Assembly (NCBI GenBank): GCA_035620515.1
Contig: DASPGR010000027.1
Span: forward strand, 1 to 5,273
Source of the DNA: SG8-41 sp035620515
Lineage (GTDB): Bacteria > Pseudomonadota > Gammaproteobacteria > Burkholderiales > SG8-41
Direction of reading: 5' to 3'
Length of the DNA: 5,273 bases
The notes under the pieces were generated by a model that saw nothing but the letters and a program-made list of their open reading frames with translations, was not told the origin of the DNA and did not search any database. Positions 1 to 5,273 of this stretch are shown one piece after another (position 1 is the first letter of the stretch; each line of letters begins with the position of its first letter). Both the position numbers and the translations under genes were made by a program.

Positions 1-155
1 TCGATCCTCAGGTTCGTGATGCAATGCTCGAGATTGGCGGCAATGGCGGCCTCATCGAGTCCGCCCTCGGCGATGAAATTGGTGGGCAGCGCGGTCCACA
101 CGCCCTTCAAGACGGTCTTTGCGTATTCCTTGGCTTCATGCTTTCGATATTTCAT
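1..155 (-). CDS. DapA-superfamily (dihydrodipicolinate synthase-like) aldolase, N-terminal fragment cut by the window edge
   Basis: Translation from the ATG at 155-153 gives 51 codons, open to the left edge. Residues 18-38 contain KGVWTALPTNF followed by a GGLDEAAI segment. This matches the opening beta-strand and first helix of the DHDPS/N-acetylneuraminate lyase family (typically G-x-x-x-A-x-x-T-P-F, then L-D-x-x). These are cytoplasmic class I aldolases that act through a Schiff-base lysine, usually with pyruvate as product or substrate. That lysine and the GTTGE-type motif lie outside the window, so substrate cannot be assigned. The usual Pro of TPF is Asn here (residue 26), and there is a roughly 17-residue extension before the first strand, which suggests a paralogue and not the lysine-biosynthetic DapA. 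The start is supported by GGAG at 162-165, 6 nt upstream. It lies 59 nt after the DUF924 gene, on the same strand. The family call rests on about 35 informative residues. Confidence 0.72.
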   Translation of the reverse strand, partial: MKYRKHEAKEYAKTVLKGVWTALPTNFIAEGGLDEAAIAANLEHCITNLRI

Positions 156-161
156 GGGATG

Positions 162-165
162 CTCC
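162..165 (-). promoter_or_regulatory. Shine-Dalgarno site of the DapA-like gene
   Basis: On the minus strand GGAG lies 6 nt before the ATG at 155-153. This spacing fixes the start of the edge-truncated gene, which has no in-window stop codon. Confidence 0.6.
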
Positions 166-182
166 GCGGCGATCGGGTCACT

Positions 183-209
183 GGCGAATCAGGATAGCAC
201 GCTTTCGCC
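183..209. repeat. Short inverted repeat (6-bp arms, 15-nt spacer) in the DUF924/DapA-like gap
   Basis: GGCGAA at 183-188 is mirrored exactly by TTCGCC at 204-209. The spacer holds the putative -10 hexamer. No T-run follows on either strand, so an intrinsic terminator is unlikely. It could be an operator half-site pair or a chance match in GC-rich DNA. Confidence 0.3.
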
Positions 210-220
210 CGCTCTCAGAA
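191..220 (-). promoter_or_regulatory. Weak sigma70-like promoter candidate for the DapA-like gene
   Basis: On the minus strand a TATCCT hexamer (191-196) is preceded by TGC, giving an extended -10 form with 4 of 6 consensus bases. TTCTGA (215-220), which includes the DUF924 stop codon, stands 18 nt upstream as a poor -35 (about 3 of 6). Transcription would begin near 184, giving a leader of about 30 nt. Each element is weak, and the only support is position: this is the largest intergenic gap in the block. Chance occurrence is quite possible. Confidence 0.25.
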
Positions 221-820
221 CGACGATCCCGCTTGCTTGAGAAAATCAATCTCCTCCGGGGTCGACGGGCGTCCGAGCGCGGCGTTGCGGTGCGGAAAAC
301 GCCCGAAGCGCTCGATCACGTCGCGGTGGCGCCGCGCGTAGTCAAGGAAGCTCGCGTAATCCGTGCGCCAGCGGTCGGCTACCGCTGCCGCGAGCCGCTC
401 GTAGCATTCCACCGAGAGCGCCTGCAGCGCCGGGTCCTCGGCATGCTCGAGCGGCAGGTAGAAAAAGGAGCGTTGCACGGGCGCAAGTTCCCGATCGATG
501 CCGTCGTCGATCCCGGCAAGCGTCAGCTTCTGCGCTGGCGGATCCTGGGCAAAGGCCTGCGCCGTTCCGCGGTAGATGTGACGCGAGAACTGGTCGAGGA
601 TGACGATCAGCGCAAGGCGCCCGCGCACCGTCGCGGTCCATTCGTCGAGAGCACCGCGGCTCGCCCGCTCGTGGAGCCCGCCGAATCGGTTGCGAATCTC
701 GTCGTCGTGCTGCGTGCCGCTCTTGAACCACATCTTGCGCCGGGTGGGGTCGATCGCGCCGTCGGGCCCGCAGTCTCCGAACCAGAAGCCCAGCACGCTC
801 TCGATTTCGTCGGCCGCCAT
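215..820 (-). CDS. DUF924 family protein (TPR-like helical protein of unknown function)
   Basis: A 201-residue, all-alpha-looking soluble protein with the hallmarks of DUF924 (PF06041), in order: VLGFWFG near residues 9-15; MWF at 30-32; a central ILDQFSRHIYRGTAQAFAQD segment (74-93); FFYLPLEHAED (119-129); and FGRFPHRNAALGR (172-184) followed by STPEE near the C-terminus. Length is normal for the family and the protein looks intact. No signal peptide or membrane segment is seen, so it is probably cytoplasmic. Biochemical function is not established for the family; the fold is described as TPR-like. In the central motif this copy has QFSRH where relatives commonly have QFPRN, a conservative-looking variation. 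Its ATG shares one base with the stop codon of the carbonic anhydrase gene (TGATG) and no strong Shine-Dalgarno is visible, so translation is probably coupled to that gene. The start is well supported because residues 1-15 match the usual family N-terminus. Confidence 0.9.
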   Translation of the reverse strand: MAADEIESVLGFWFGDCGPDGAIDPTRRKMWFKSGTQHDDEIRNRFGGLHERASRGALDEWTATVRGRLALIVILDQFSRHIYRGTAQAFAQDPPAQKLTLAGIDDGIDRELAPVQRSFFYLPLEHAEDPALQALSVECYERLAAAVADRWRTDYASFLDYARRHRDVIERFGRFPHRNAALGRPSTPEEIDFLKQAGSSF

Positions 821-1458
821 CAGGATATTCCGCGCGGTGCCGGCACGCCGTCGAAGAACTCGACGGCTCCTGTCTCCAGCGAGTACTCGGCCCCGACGAC
901 GAGAAGGCCGTCGTCGAAGATCAGCCGCTCGAGGACATTCGATCCATGTCGCAGATGATTCGCGGAAACGCGGATGTTGGCCCGCACGGCGTGCCGGGCG
1001 AGGGCCACCTCATCGCGCCTCAACTCCGTGTCCAGCAGCGCTTCCACAGCGGGCCGTATGCAATGGACAATGAAGCGCAGGTTCCTCGACTGGTTTTCCG
1101 TCGGCCGCTGAAGCTCGTTCAGCGTCGCTTCGACGGCCCCGCACCGGGTGTGGCCGAGGACCACGACAAGGCGCGTGCCGAACTGCTCTGCCGCGAACTC
1201 GACGCTGCCGATCTGGGAAGGGGCGACGATGTTTCCCGCGACCCGAATGACGAACAGGTCGCCCAGGCCCTGGTCAAAGACGATCTCCGCCGGCACCCGC
1301 GAATCGGAGCATCCCAGTACGACGGCAAACGGTTTCTGTCCGGCCACGAGCTCGCCGCGGCGCGTCTGGCTGACGAGCGTGTCGATGCTGCGAACGCCGG
1401 ACATGAAGCGGCGGTTGCCCTCCCGCAGGCGTTCGAGCGCGTCCAGTGCCGGAATCAT
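820..1458 (-). CDS. Beta-class carbonic anhydrase
   Basis: A 212-residue enzyme for reversible hydration of CO2 to bicarbonate using one zinc ion per active site. The beta-class signature is complete: CSDSRVP at 50-56 supplies zinc ligand Cys50 and the Asp52/Arg54 dyad, and GHTRCGA at 102-108 supplies ligands His103 and Cys106. Other family segments are DLFVIRVAGNIV (67-78) and VEFAAEQFGTRLVVVLGH (86-103). The C-terminal strand GAEYSLETGAVEFF (189-202) resembles the usual ending G-x-x-Y-x-L-E-T-G. No signal peptide is seen, so it should be cytoplasmic. The start at 1458 is supported by AAAGGAG at 1463-1469. It follows the exported TIM-barrel gene by 28 nt and overlaps the DUF924 start by one base. 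Likely roles are bicarbonate supply for carboxylases and pH balance; a specific link to the upstream transporter is not shown. Class assignment is firm, physiological role is not. Confidence 0.96.
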   Translation of the reverse strand: MIPALDALERLREGNRRFMSGVRSIDTLVSQTRRGELVAGQKPFAVVLGCSDSRVPAEIVFDQGLGDLFVIRVAGNIVAPSQIGSVEFAAEQFGTRLVVVLGHTRCGAVEATLNELQRPTENQSRNLRFIVHCIRPAVEALLDTELRRDEVALARHAVRANIRVSANHLRHGSNVLERLIFDDGLLVVGAEYSLETGAVEFFDGVPAPRGIS

Positions 1459-1462
1459 CGGT

Positions 1463-1469
1463 CTCCTTT
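1463..1469 (-). promoter_or_regulatory. Strong Shine-Dalgarno of the carbonic anhydrase gene
   Basis: AAAGGAG on the minus strand, 4 nt before the ATG at 1458-1456, is the clearest ribosome binding site in the window. It implies that the carbonic anhydrase is translated independently of the gene before it, unlike DUF924. Confidence 0.75.
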
Positions 1470-1486
1470 ACCCCGGCCCCATCCGG

Positions 1487-2536
1487 CTAGCGCAGGCGCA
1501 AGGTACGGAAGCGCTCGTAGCCCGCTTTGGGCCGGCCGTCGCGGTAGCGCAGCCCGACCGTGTTGAGATTTGCATCGAATGAGCCGATCTGCACGTCGTG
1601 CAGGAGCGCCCATTCGAGCCCCACGAGGTTGATACCCTTGAGCAGACCCGGAAGGCGTTCGATGAAAGCAACCTGCTCGGCTTCGTTTCCGGTGCCCGAC
1701 GTGGGCCAGCCCGCCTCCATGATCATCACCGGTTCGCGCGGCTGGATGTGGCGGAATATCCAGGTGTAGTAGTCGGGCGGGAGACGGGCCGGGTTCTCAT
1801 GGAAAGGGGACGGATAGGTCGTGAGGCCGACCAGGTCGAGTTCCGGGCGGAAGACATGGATCAGCTTCGAGTGGTCCGCGATCCGGTCAGGCGCCCGCGC
1901 ATCGAGGATGCGCATCCATTCCCACTGGAACGAGACGAAAACCGTGGTCGCCGGAGAGATTTTCTTGACCGCGCGATAGGCCTCCTTGTACAGGCTGACG
2001 AAGTGCAGGTACTCGGCCAGTCTTTGGATCCCCAGCAGATTGATTTCCGTCGCAAGGCACAGATACGGCGGCTTAAGCTCGGCGAGACTCGCTGCGGCCT
2101 TGATGTAGGACGAGCGGATGACCGGGTTGGAAAACGAAACGTTGCCACCCGCCTGCCTGCGCAGCGCTGCCGGCAGATCGAGCTCCTTGCGGCCCTGGTC
2201 GAGTGTCGTCGGGCTCAATCCCACGATTGCCACAAGCCGGGACTTGGCGGCCTTGGCGAGCATCGTCTTGACGACATCGCGATCGAGCTCGCCCCACTGG
2301 TAGATGAATACCGCGTGCCGTCCCAGCTCGCGCGCGAGGCGAAAAGACTCATCGACGTCCGCCATGGTGTGATTGGGGAAATTGCGCGGCGTCAGAGCAA
2401 CGCCGCGCGGCGCCTGCGCCAACACGTCGGCGGTCACCGCGAGGCAGCCGAGGGCAAGCAGGACCACCGTCAGCAATCGGTTCGCTGCGCTCACTGCTGT
2501 CGCGTGTCTCCAAAGAGGCGCAGAGGCATCCCTCAA
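1487..2536 (-). CDS. Exported TIM-barrel protein resembling clan GH-A glycoside hydrolases
   Basis: A 349-residue protein. The N-terminus has a hydrophobic core at about 21-36 and a signal peptidase I-type site after VLA40, so the mature protein should be periplasmic or secreted. C31 lacks a good lipobox (preceding ALG), making a lipoprotein less likely. The mature part reads like a (beta/alpha)8 barrel: AVFIYQWGELD (75-85), LVAIVGLSP (101-109), YLCLATEINLL (158-168), TTVFVSFQWEWM (197-208), LDLVGLTTYP (233-242), PVMIMEAGWPTSG (269-281) and LVGLEWALLHD (304-314). Glu164 at a strand-4-like end and Glu274 at a strand-7-like end fit the acid/base and nucleophile pair of clan GH-A retaining enzymes. 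The usual Asn before the acid/base Glu is Thr163. Family and substrate are not identifiable; GH53-like or GH5-like distant homology is possible. The chosen start is TTG, overlapping the ATPase stop (TTGA) but with a poor Shine-Dalgarno. GTG at 2494-2492 is an alternative that gives a shorter signal peptide. Confidence 0.68.
   Translation of the reverse strand: MRDASAPLWRHATAVSAANRLLTVVLLALGCLAVTADVLAQAPRGVALTPRNFPNHTMADVDESFRLARELGRHAVFIYQWGELDRDVVKTMLAKAAKSRLVAIVGLSPTTLDQGRKELDLPAALRRQAGGNVSFSNPVIRSSYIKAAASLAELKPPYLCLATEINLLGIQRLAEYLHFVSLYKEAYRAVKKISPATTVFVSFQWEWMRILDARAPDRIADHSKLIHVFRPELDLVGLTTYPSPFHENPARLPPDYYTWIFRHIQPREPVMIMEAGWPTSGTGNEAEQVAFIERLPGLLKGINLVGLEWALLHDVQIGSFDANLNTVGLRYRDGRPKAGYERFRTLRLR
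2533..2536 (-). other. TTGA stop/start overlap between ATPase and TIM-barrel genes
   Basis: On the minus strand the TTG start (2536-2534) overlaps the ATPase TGA stop (2535-2533), a four-base junction like the common ATGA. Only a GGA directly abutting the start is present, so initiation here would depend on re-initiation by ribosomes finishing the ATPase. If the GTG at 2494 is the real start, the genes are instead separated by 38 nt. Confidence 0.5.
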
Positions 2537-3648
2537 TCCGTCAGGACGACAACATGCTCGCCCGCGAGACCCAGCACGACCTGCGTGTCGGTCGAGAACG
2601 AGGGCTGGTTCGGTTTGTGCGCATCATCGACGAGAATCACGCTTTCATCAACGGCCACCGAATATCGGATCAGGTTCCCGAGGAATTCCCGGTGCCGAAT
2701 GACGCCGCGCATGTTCACGCCCGGCCCGGAGTGAGCCGTTTCGGCCAGCCGAATGGTGACGCTCTGGGGCCGGAACATGATGTTGGCAGAGCCGCTGCCT
2801 GGACGATCAGGGACCTGAGACGCGCTCAGGGGAACCGCAATTCCGCTTTTCGTTTGAAACACCGTCCTGCCGTCGTCGTGGGCCAATCGTCCTTCGAGAA
2901 TGTTCGCTATTCCCAGGAAACCTGCCACGAACCGGTTGGCGGGGCGGTCGTAGAGCTCGGCCGGAGTGCCCACCTGCTGCACGACACCGTCGTTCATCAC
3001 GGCGATACGATCTGCGGTCGTGTTCGCTTCCTCCTGGTCGTGGGTCACGAAAATCGTTGTCAGCGCCAGCTTGCGCTGCAGTTCCAGCAGCTCCTGGCGC
3101 ATTTGGACGCGCAACTTGGCGTCCAGGTTTGACAGCGGCTCATCGAGCAGCAGTACCTGCGGCTCGACGACGATCGTGCGGGCGAGCGCCACGCGCTGCT
3201 GCTGCCCGCCCGAGAGCTGCGAGGGGCGGCGCTCGGCCAGCTCCCGGAGGCCCACCAGCTCAAGCACCGCATCCACGCGGCGCCGGATCTCCGCCTTCGG
3301 CAGGCGGCGCTCTTCGAGCCCGAACGCGACATTGCTGCGCACGGTCATGTGCGGCCACAGCGCGTAGCTCTGGAATACCATCCCGACGTCGCGTTCCCAG
3401 GGCGGCAGCTCGGTCACGTCGTGGCCGCCGATCAGCACGCGCCCCGACTGGGCGCGTCCGAAGCCGGCGATGAGGCGCAAGAGCGTCGTCTTGCCGCAGC
3501 CCGACGGGCCGAGGAAGGTGAAGAACTCTCCTCGCTCGATCTCGAGCGAGACGTCCTTCAGCACATGGTTCTTGCCGTAGGAGACGTTGACATCCTTTAT
3601 GCTGACGCCCGCTGCCTGCTCGCGCGCCTTGCCGTTCCGTTGCGTCAT
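2533..3648 (-). CDS. ABC importer ATP-binding protein, FbpC/PotA type
   Basis: A 371-residue cytoplasmic ATPase that energises the importer whose permease is encoded just upstream. Motifs in order: Walker A GPSGCGKT (47-54), Q-loop Gln93 in VFQSYALWPHMTV, signature LSGGQ (145-149), Walker B VLLLDE (165-170), D-loop SNLD (173-176) and switch His203. Residues about 245-371 form a TOBE-type C-terminal regulatory domain with the FRPQSVTI entry strand (292-299), typical of importers for ferric iron, polyamines, sulfate, phosphonates or sugars. All catalytic residues are present, so it should be active. After the H-loop it reads EEANTTADR where relatives usually have a hydrophobic residue (EEALxxSDR-like); the effect is unknown. 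The ATG at 3648-3646 was preferred over longer in-frame starts (3729, 3669), which would run back into the permease gene. It has AGGGG at 3656-3660 with 7-nt spacing and lies 10 nt after the permease stop. Substrate is not determined. Confidence 0.93.
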   Translation of the reverse strand: MTQRNGKAREQAAGVSIKDVNVSYGKNHVLKDVSLEIERGEFFTFLGPSGCGKTTLLRLIAGFGRAQSGRVLIGGHDVTELPPWERDVGMVFQSYALWPHMTVRSNVAFGLEERRLPKAEIRRRVDAVLELVGLRELAERRPSQLSGGQQQRVALARTIVVEPQVLLLDEPLSNLDAKLRVQMRQELLELQRKLALTTIFVTHDQEEANTTADRIAVMNDGVVQQVGTPAELYDRPANRFVAGFLGIANILEGRLAHDDGRTVFQTKSGIAVPLSASQVPDRPGSGSANIMFRPQSVTIRLAETAHSGPGVNMRGVIRHREFLGNLIRYSVAVDESVILVDDAHKPNQPSFSTDTQVVLGLAGEHVVVLTD

Positions 3649-3655
3649 GTCCGAA

Positions 3656-3660
3656 CCCCT
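3656..3660 (-). promoter_or_regulatory. Shine-Dalgarno site of the ATPase gene
   Basis: AGGGG on the minus strand overlaps the last two bases of the permease stop codon and stands 7 nt before the ATG at 3648. It decides between that start and the in-frame ATG at 3669, which lies inside the permease gene and lacks such a site. Confidence 0.5.
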
Positions 3661-5273
3661 AATACTCATCTGCCATGCCGCGCGCTTTCTGACCGCGCTC
3701 GATGATCCGGTGTGACAGGTAGGTCGCAACCCCCACGATCACGACCGCGATGATGCCGAGCGCGGCGCCCGGACCCCTGCCGGCGGCAGTCTGCATGAAT
3801 ATGTAGAGGCCGTACGCCAGGGGGGCGTCCGATTCCCTCGAGACGAGCATGATCGTCGCCGACAGCTCCACCGCCGCGGTGGCGAAGCTAGTCACGAAGC
3901 CCGCCACGATGCCGCCCACCATGAGCGGCACGACGATGCGGCGCACGGTTCGCAGTTTCCCCGCACCAAGGTTCTCCGCTGCCTCCTCGAGCGCGACACT
4001 CAGTTGCTGCAACGCGGCCGTGCAGGCGCGCAACGCGTAGGGCAGCCGCCGCACCGAAAGCGCGATCACCAGCATCACCCACCAGGTGGCGAGCGGCTGC
4101 CCGCTCCACGGCAGCTGCATTCCGTAGAACGTCCGCAGATAGCCGATGCCAAGCACGACTCCGGGCACCGCCAGCGCCGCCATCGCCGTGTAGTCGAGCC
4201 ATTGGCGCCCGACGATCTTCGTGCGCAGGACGAGGTAGGCGATGGCCGTGCCGATGACGACATCGATGAGCGCCGCGAGGGAGGCGTAGAGCACGGTGTT
4301 GGTGATGAATTGCCGGGAGTTCTCGAAAACCTCCACGTAATGGCGGGTCGTGAAGGCGTCGGGCAGCACGCTGTACGACCAGATGGTGCCAAAGGAAAGC
4401 AGTGTAAGCCCGATATGCGGTGAGAGCACGAGGAGCAGGATCAGGATGATCACGCCGTAGGACAAGACGGCCTCCCACGGTCTCATCCGTCTTTTGGCCA
4501 GACCGCCGCCGCCGCGCTGCTCGGTTCCGTAGTCCTTGCCGCGCAGCGCCAATGCCGCCACCCACATCGCGAGCAGCGAAAATGCCACCAGGATCACGGA
4601 AATGACGTAGCCCATGGGGTCAGTGATGCCAATGGAGGATATCCGGAGATAGGCCTGCGGTGCGAGGAGCGTGTTGACGTTGAGCAGAAGCGGCGTGCCG
4701 AGATCGTCGAAGACCTTGATGAAGACGAGCGAGGCGCCCGCGACGTAGCCGGGCATCGCGAGCGGAAACACAATGCGGCGGAAGAGGCGCAGTCCCGATG
4801 CGCCGAGGTTCTGCGCCGACTCCTCCATGGCACGGTCGATGTTGTTCAAACTCGCCGAGAGGTTGATCAAGATGAACGGAAAGTAGTGGATGCTCTCGAC
4901 GAAGATGACGCCGTTCAGCCCCTCCATGAACGGCACGTTGATCCCGAACCAGTCCGCGAGCAGCAGGTTGACGCTGCCGTTAGTGCCGAAGAGGAGCTGC
5001 ATCGCCACCGCCCCGATGAAAGGCGGCATGATGAGCGGGATGATGCCCAGCGTTTGCACGATGATGGCGCCGCGGAACTCGAAGCGCGTCGTGAAGTAGG
5101 CGAGCGGCATTGCGAATATCGTCGCGATAACAACCGACATCGCGGCCACATAAAGCGAGTTCCAGAAGGCTTCCCGGAAGAGCGACGTGTTGAAGAAATC
5201 CTGGAAATTGACGAGCGTGAAGGCGCCCGTCGCCGGCGCCTGAAAGGCGACGAATATGACCTGCACGATGGGG
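3659..5273 (-). CDS. ABC importer permease, fused two-domain FbpB/iron(III) type, N-terminus cut by the window edge
   Basis: An integral inner-membrane protein that carries both transmembrane halves of a binding-protein-dependent importer in one chain. About 537 residues are visible and the frame stays open to the right edge. The GTG at 5266 is probably not the start, because it falls inside the first membrane helix and Pro-Ile precede it in frame. Numbering from that GTG codon, each half carries a BPD_transp_1 domain with an EAA loop that docks on the ATPase: residues 149-169 (ESAQNLGAS to IVFPL) and 428-448 (EAAENLGAG to IVVPL). Likely membrane helices are near 37-60, 66-92, 117-136, 170-187, 219-241, 266-291, 322-347, 360-380, 393-410, 450-475 and 500-517. 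A charged cytoplasmic linker at 242-265 contains RGGGG. The fused form is typical of FbpB-like iron permeases and of some 2-aminoethylphosphonate and related transporters, so substrate stays open. The ATPase gene follows after 10 nt; a periplasmic binding protein gene would be expected beyond the edge. Confidence 0.9.
   Translation of the reverse strand, partial: PIVQVIFVAFQAPATGAFTLVNFQDFFNTSLFREAFWNSLYVAAMSVVIATIFAMPLAYFTTRFEFRGAIIVQTLGIIPLIMPPFIGAVAMQLLFGTNGSVNLLLADWFGINVPFMEGLNGVIFVESIHYFPFILINLSASLNNIDRAMEESAQNLGASGLRLFRRIVFPLAMPGYVAGASLVFIKVFDDLGTPLLLNVNTLLAPQAYLRISSIGITDPMGYVISVILVAFSLLAMWVAALALRGKDYGTEQRGGGGLAKRRMRPWEAVLSYGVIILILLLVLSPHIGLTLLSFGTIWSYSVLPDAFTTRHYVEVFENSRQFITNTVLYASLAALIDVVIGTAIAYLVLRTKIVGRQWLDYTAMAALAVPGVVLGIGYLRTFYGMQLPWSGQPLATWWVMLVIALSVRRLPYALRACTAALQQLSVALEEAAENLGAGKLRTVRRIVVPLMVGGIVAGFVTSFATAAVELSATIMLVSRESDAPLAYGLYIFMQTAAGRGPGAALGIIAVVIVGVATYLSHRIIERGQKARGMADEY

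Noticed and set aside
119..958. A 279-codon plus-strand open frame opposite DUF924 and the carbonic anhydrase end
   Set aside because: Composition is Arg-rich and non-protein-like, and both genes on the other strand have clear family motifs.
820..1458. Carbonic anhydrase plus ABC transporter as a bicarbonate uptake system
   Set aside because: The transporter is of the FbpB/FbpC kind and not the known CmpABCD bicarbonate importer type, and nothing in the sequence supports bicarbonate as its substrate.
1459..1486. Possible terminator between the exported protein and the carbonic anhydrase
   Set aside because: The 28-nt gap is GC-rich but shows no stable stem followed by a T-run on the minus strand; it mainly holds the ribosome binding site.
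1598..2734. A 378-codon open frame on the plus strand opposite the exported protein and the end of the ATPase gene
   Set aside because: It is Arg/Asp-rich, has no recognisable motif, crosses the junction of two well-supported minus-strand genes and is typical of antisense shadows in GC-rich DNA.
3649..3729. Longer N-terminus for the ATPase, starting at 3729
   Set aside because: It would overlap the permease gene by 71 nt, the added residues look non-native, and a ribosome binding site stands before the ATG at 3648.
5264..5266. GTG as the true start of the permease
   Set aside because: The frame stays open upstream with Pro-Ile and the codon falls within a hydrophobic segment, so the gene most likely continues beyond the edge.
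1..5273. CRISPR arrays, tRNA or rRNA genes, insertion sequences, attachment sites
   Set aside because: No regularly spaced repeats, structural RNA signatures, transposase motifs or terminal repeats were seen; nearly all bases are accounted for by six co-directional genes.

Overview
The window is a compact block of six genes, all on the minus strand, so transcription runs from the right edge to the left. It has high GC, tight spacing, short or overlapping junctions and no RNA genes, repeats or mobile elements. Protein style, GC richness and gene types suggest a Gram-negative proteobacterium, most likely betaproteobacterial (Burkholderiales-like). That placement is an inference from general appearance, not from a marker gene.

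Layout in transcription order. (1) 5273-3659: a fused, two-domain inner-membrane permease of an iron(III)/FbpB-type ABC importer, with its N-terminus cut by the window edge. (2) 3648-2533: the matching ATPase of the FbpC/PotA type, with all nucleotide-binding motifs intact. (3) 2536-1487: an exported TIM-barrel protein resembling clan GH-A glycoside hydrolases. (4) 1458-820: a beta-class carbonic anhydrase with complete zinc ligands. (5) 820-215: a DUF924 family protein. (6) 155-1: the first 51 codons of a dihydrodipicolinate synthase (DapA)-superfamily aldolase, cut by the left edge.

Junctions: permease to ATPase 10 nt; ATPase to hydrolase-like protein a 4-nt overlap (TTGA); hydrolase-like protein to carbonic anhydrase 28 nt; carbonic anhydrase to DUF924 a 1-nt overlap (TGATG); DUF924 to the aldolase 59 nt. 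Genes 1 to 5 therefore look like one operon, probably begun by a periplasmic binding protein gene beyond the right edge. The aldolase may be co-transcribed or may use a weak promoter candidate in the 59-nt gap, where a 6-bp inverted repeat surrounds the putative -10 box.

How they work together: permease and ATPase form an importer with its binding protein missing from view. Substrate cannot be read from sequence; ferric iron, 2-aminoethylphosphonate, polyamines and other small solutes all use relatives. The exported hydrolase-like protein, translationally linked to the ATPase, is the most unusual partner and could release or bind a ligand in the periplasm. Carbonic anhydrase and DUF924 look like a coupled housekeeping pair. 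I see no clear new defence or mobile system here; the points of interest are the gene combination and the altered catalytic-site signature of the exported TIM-barrel protein.
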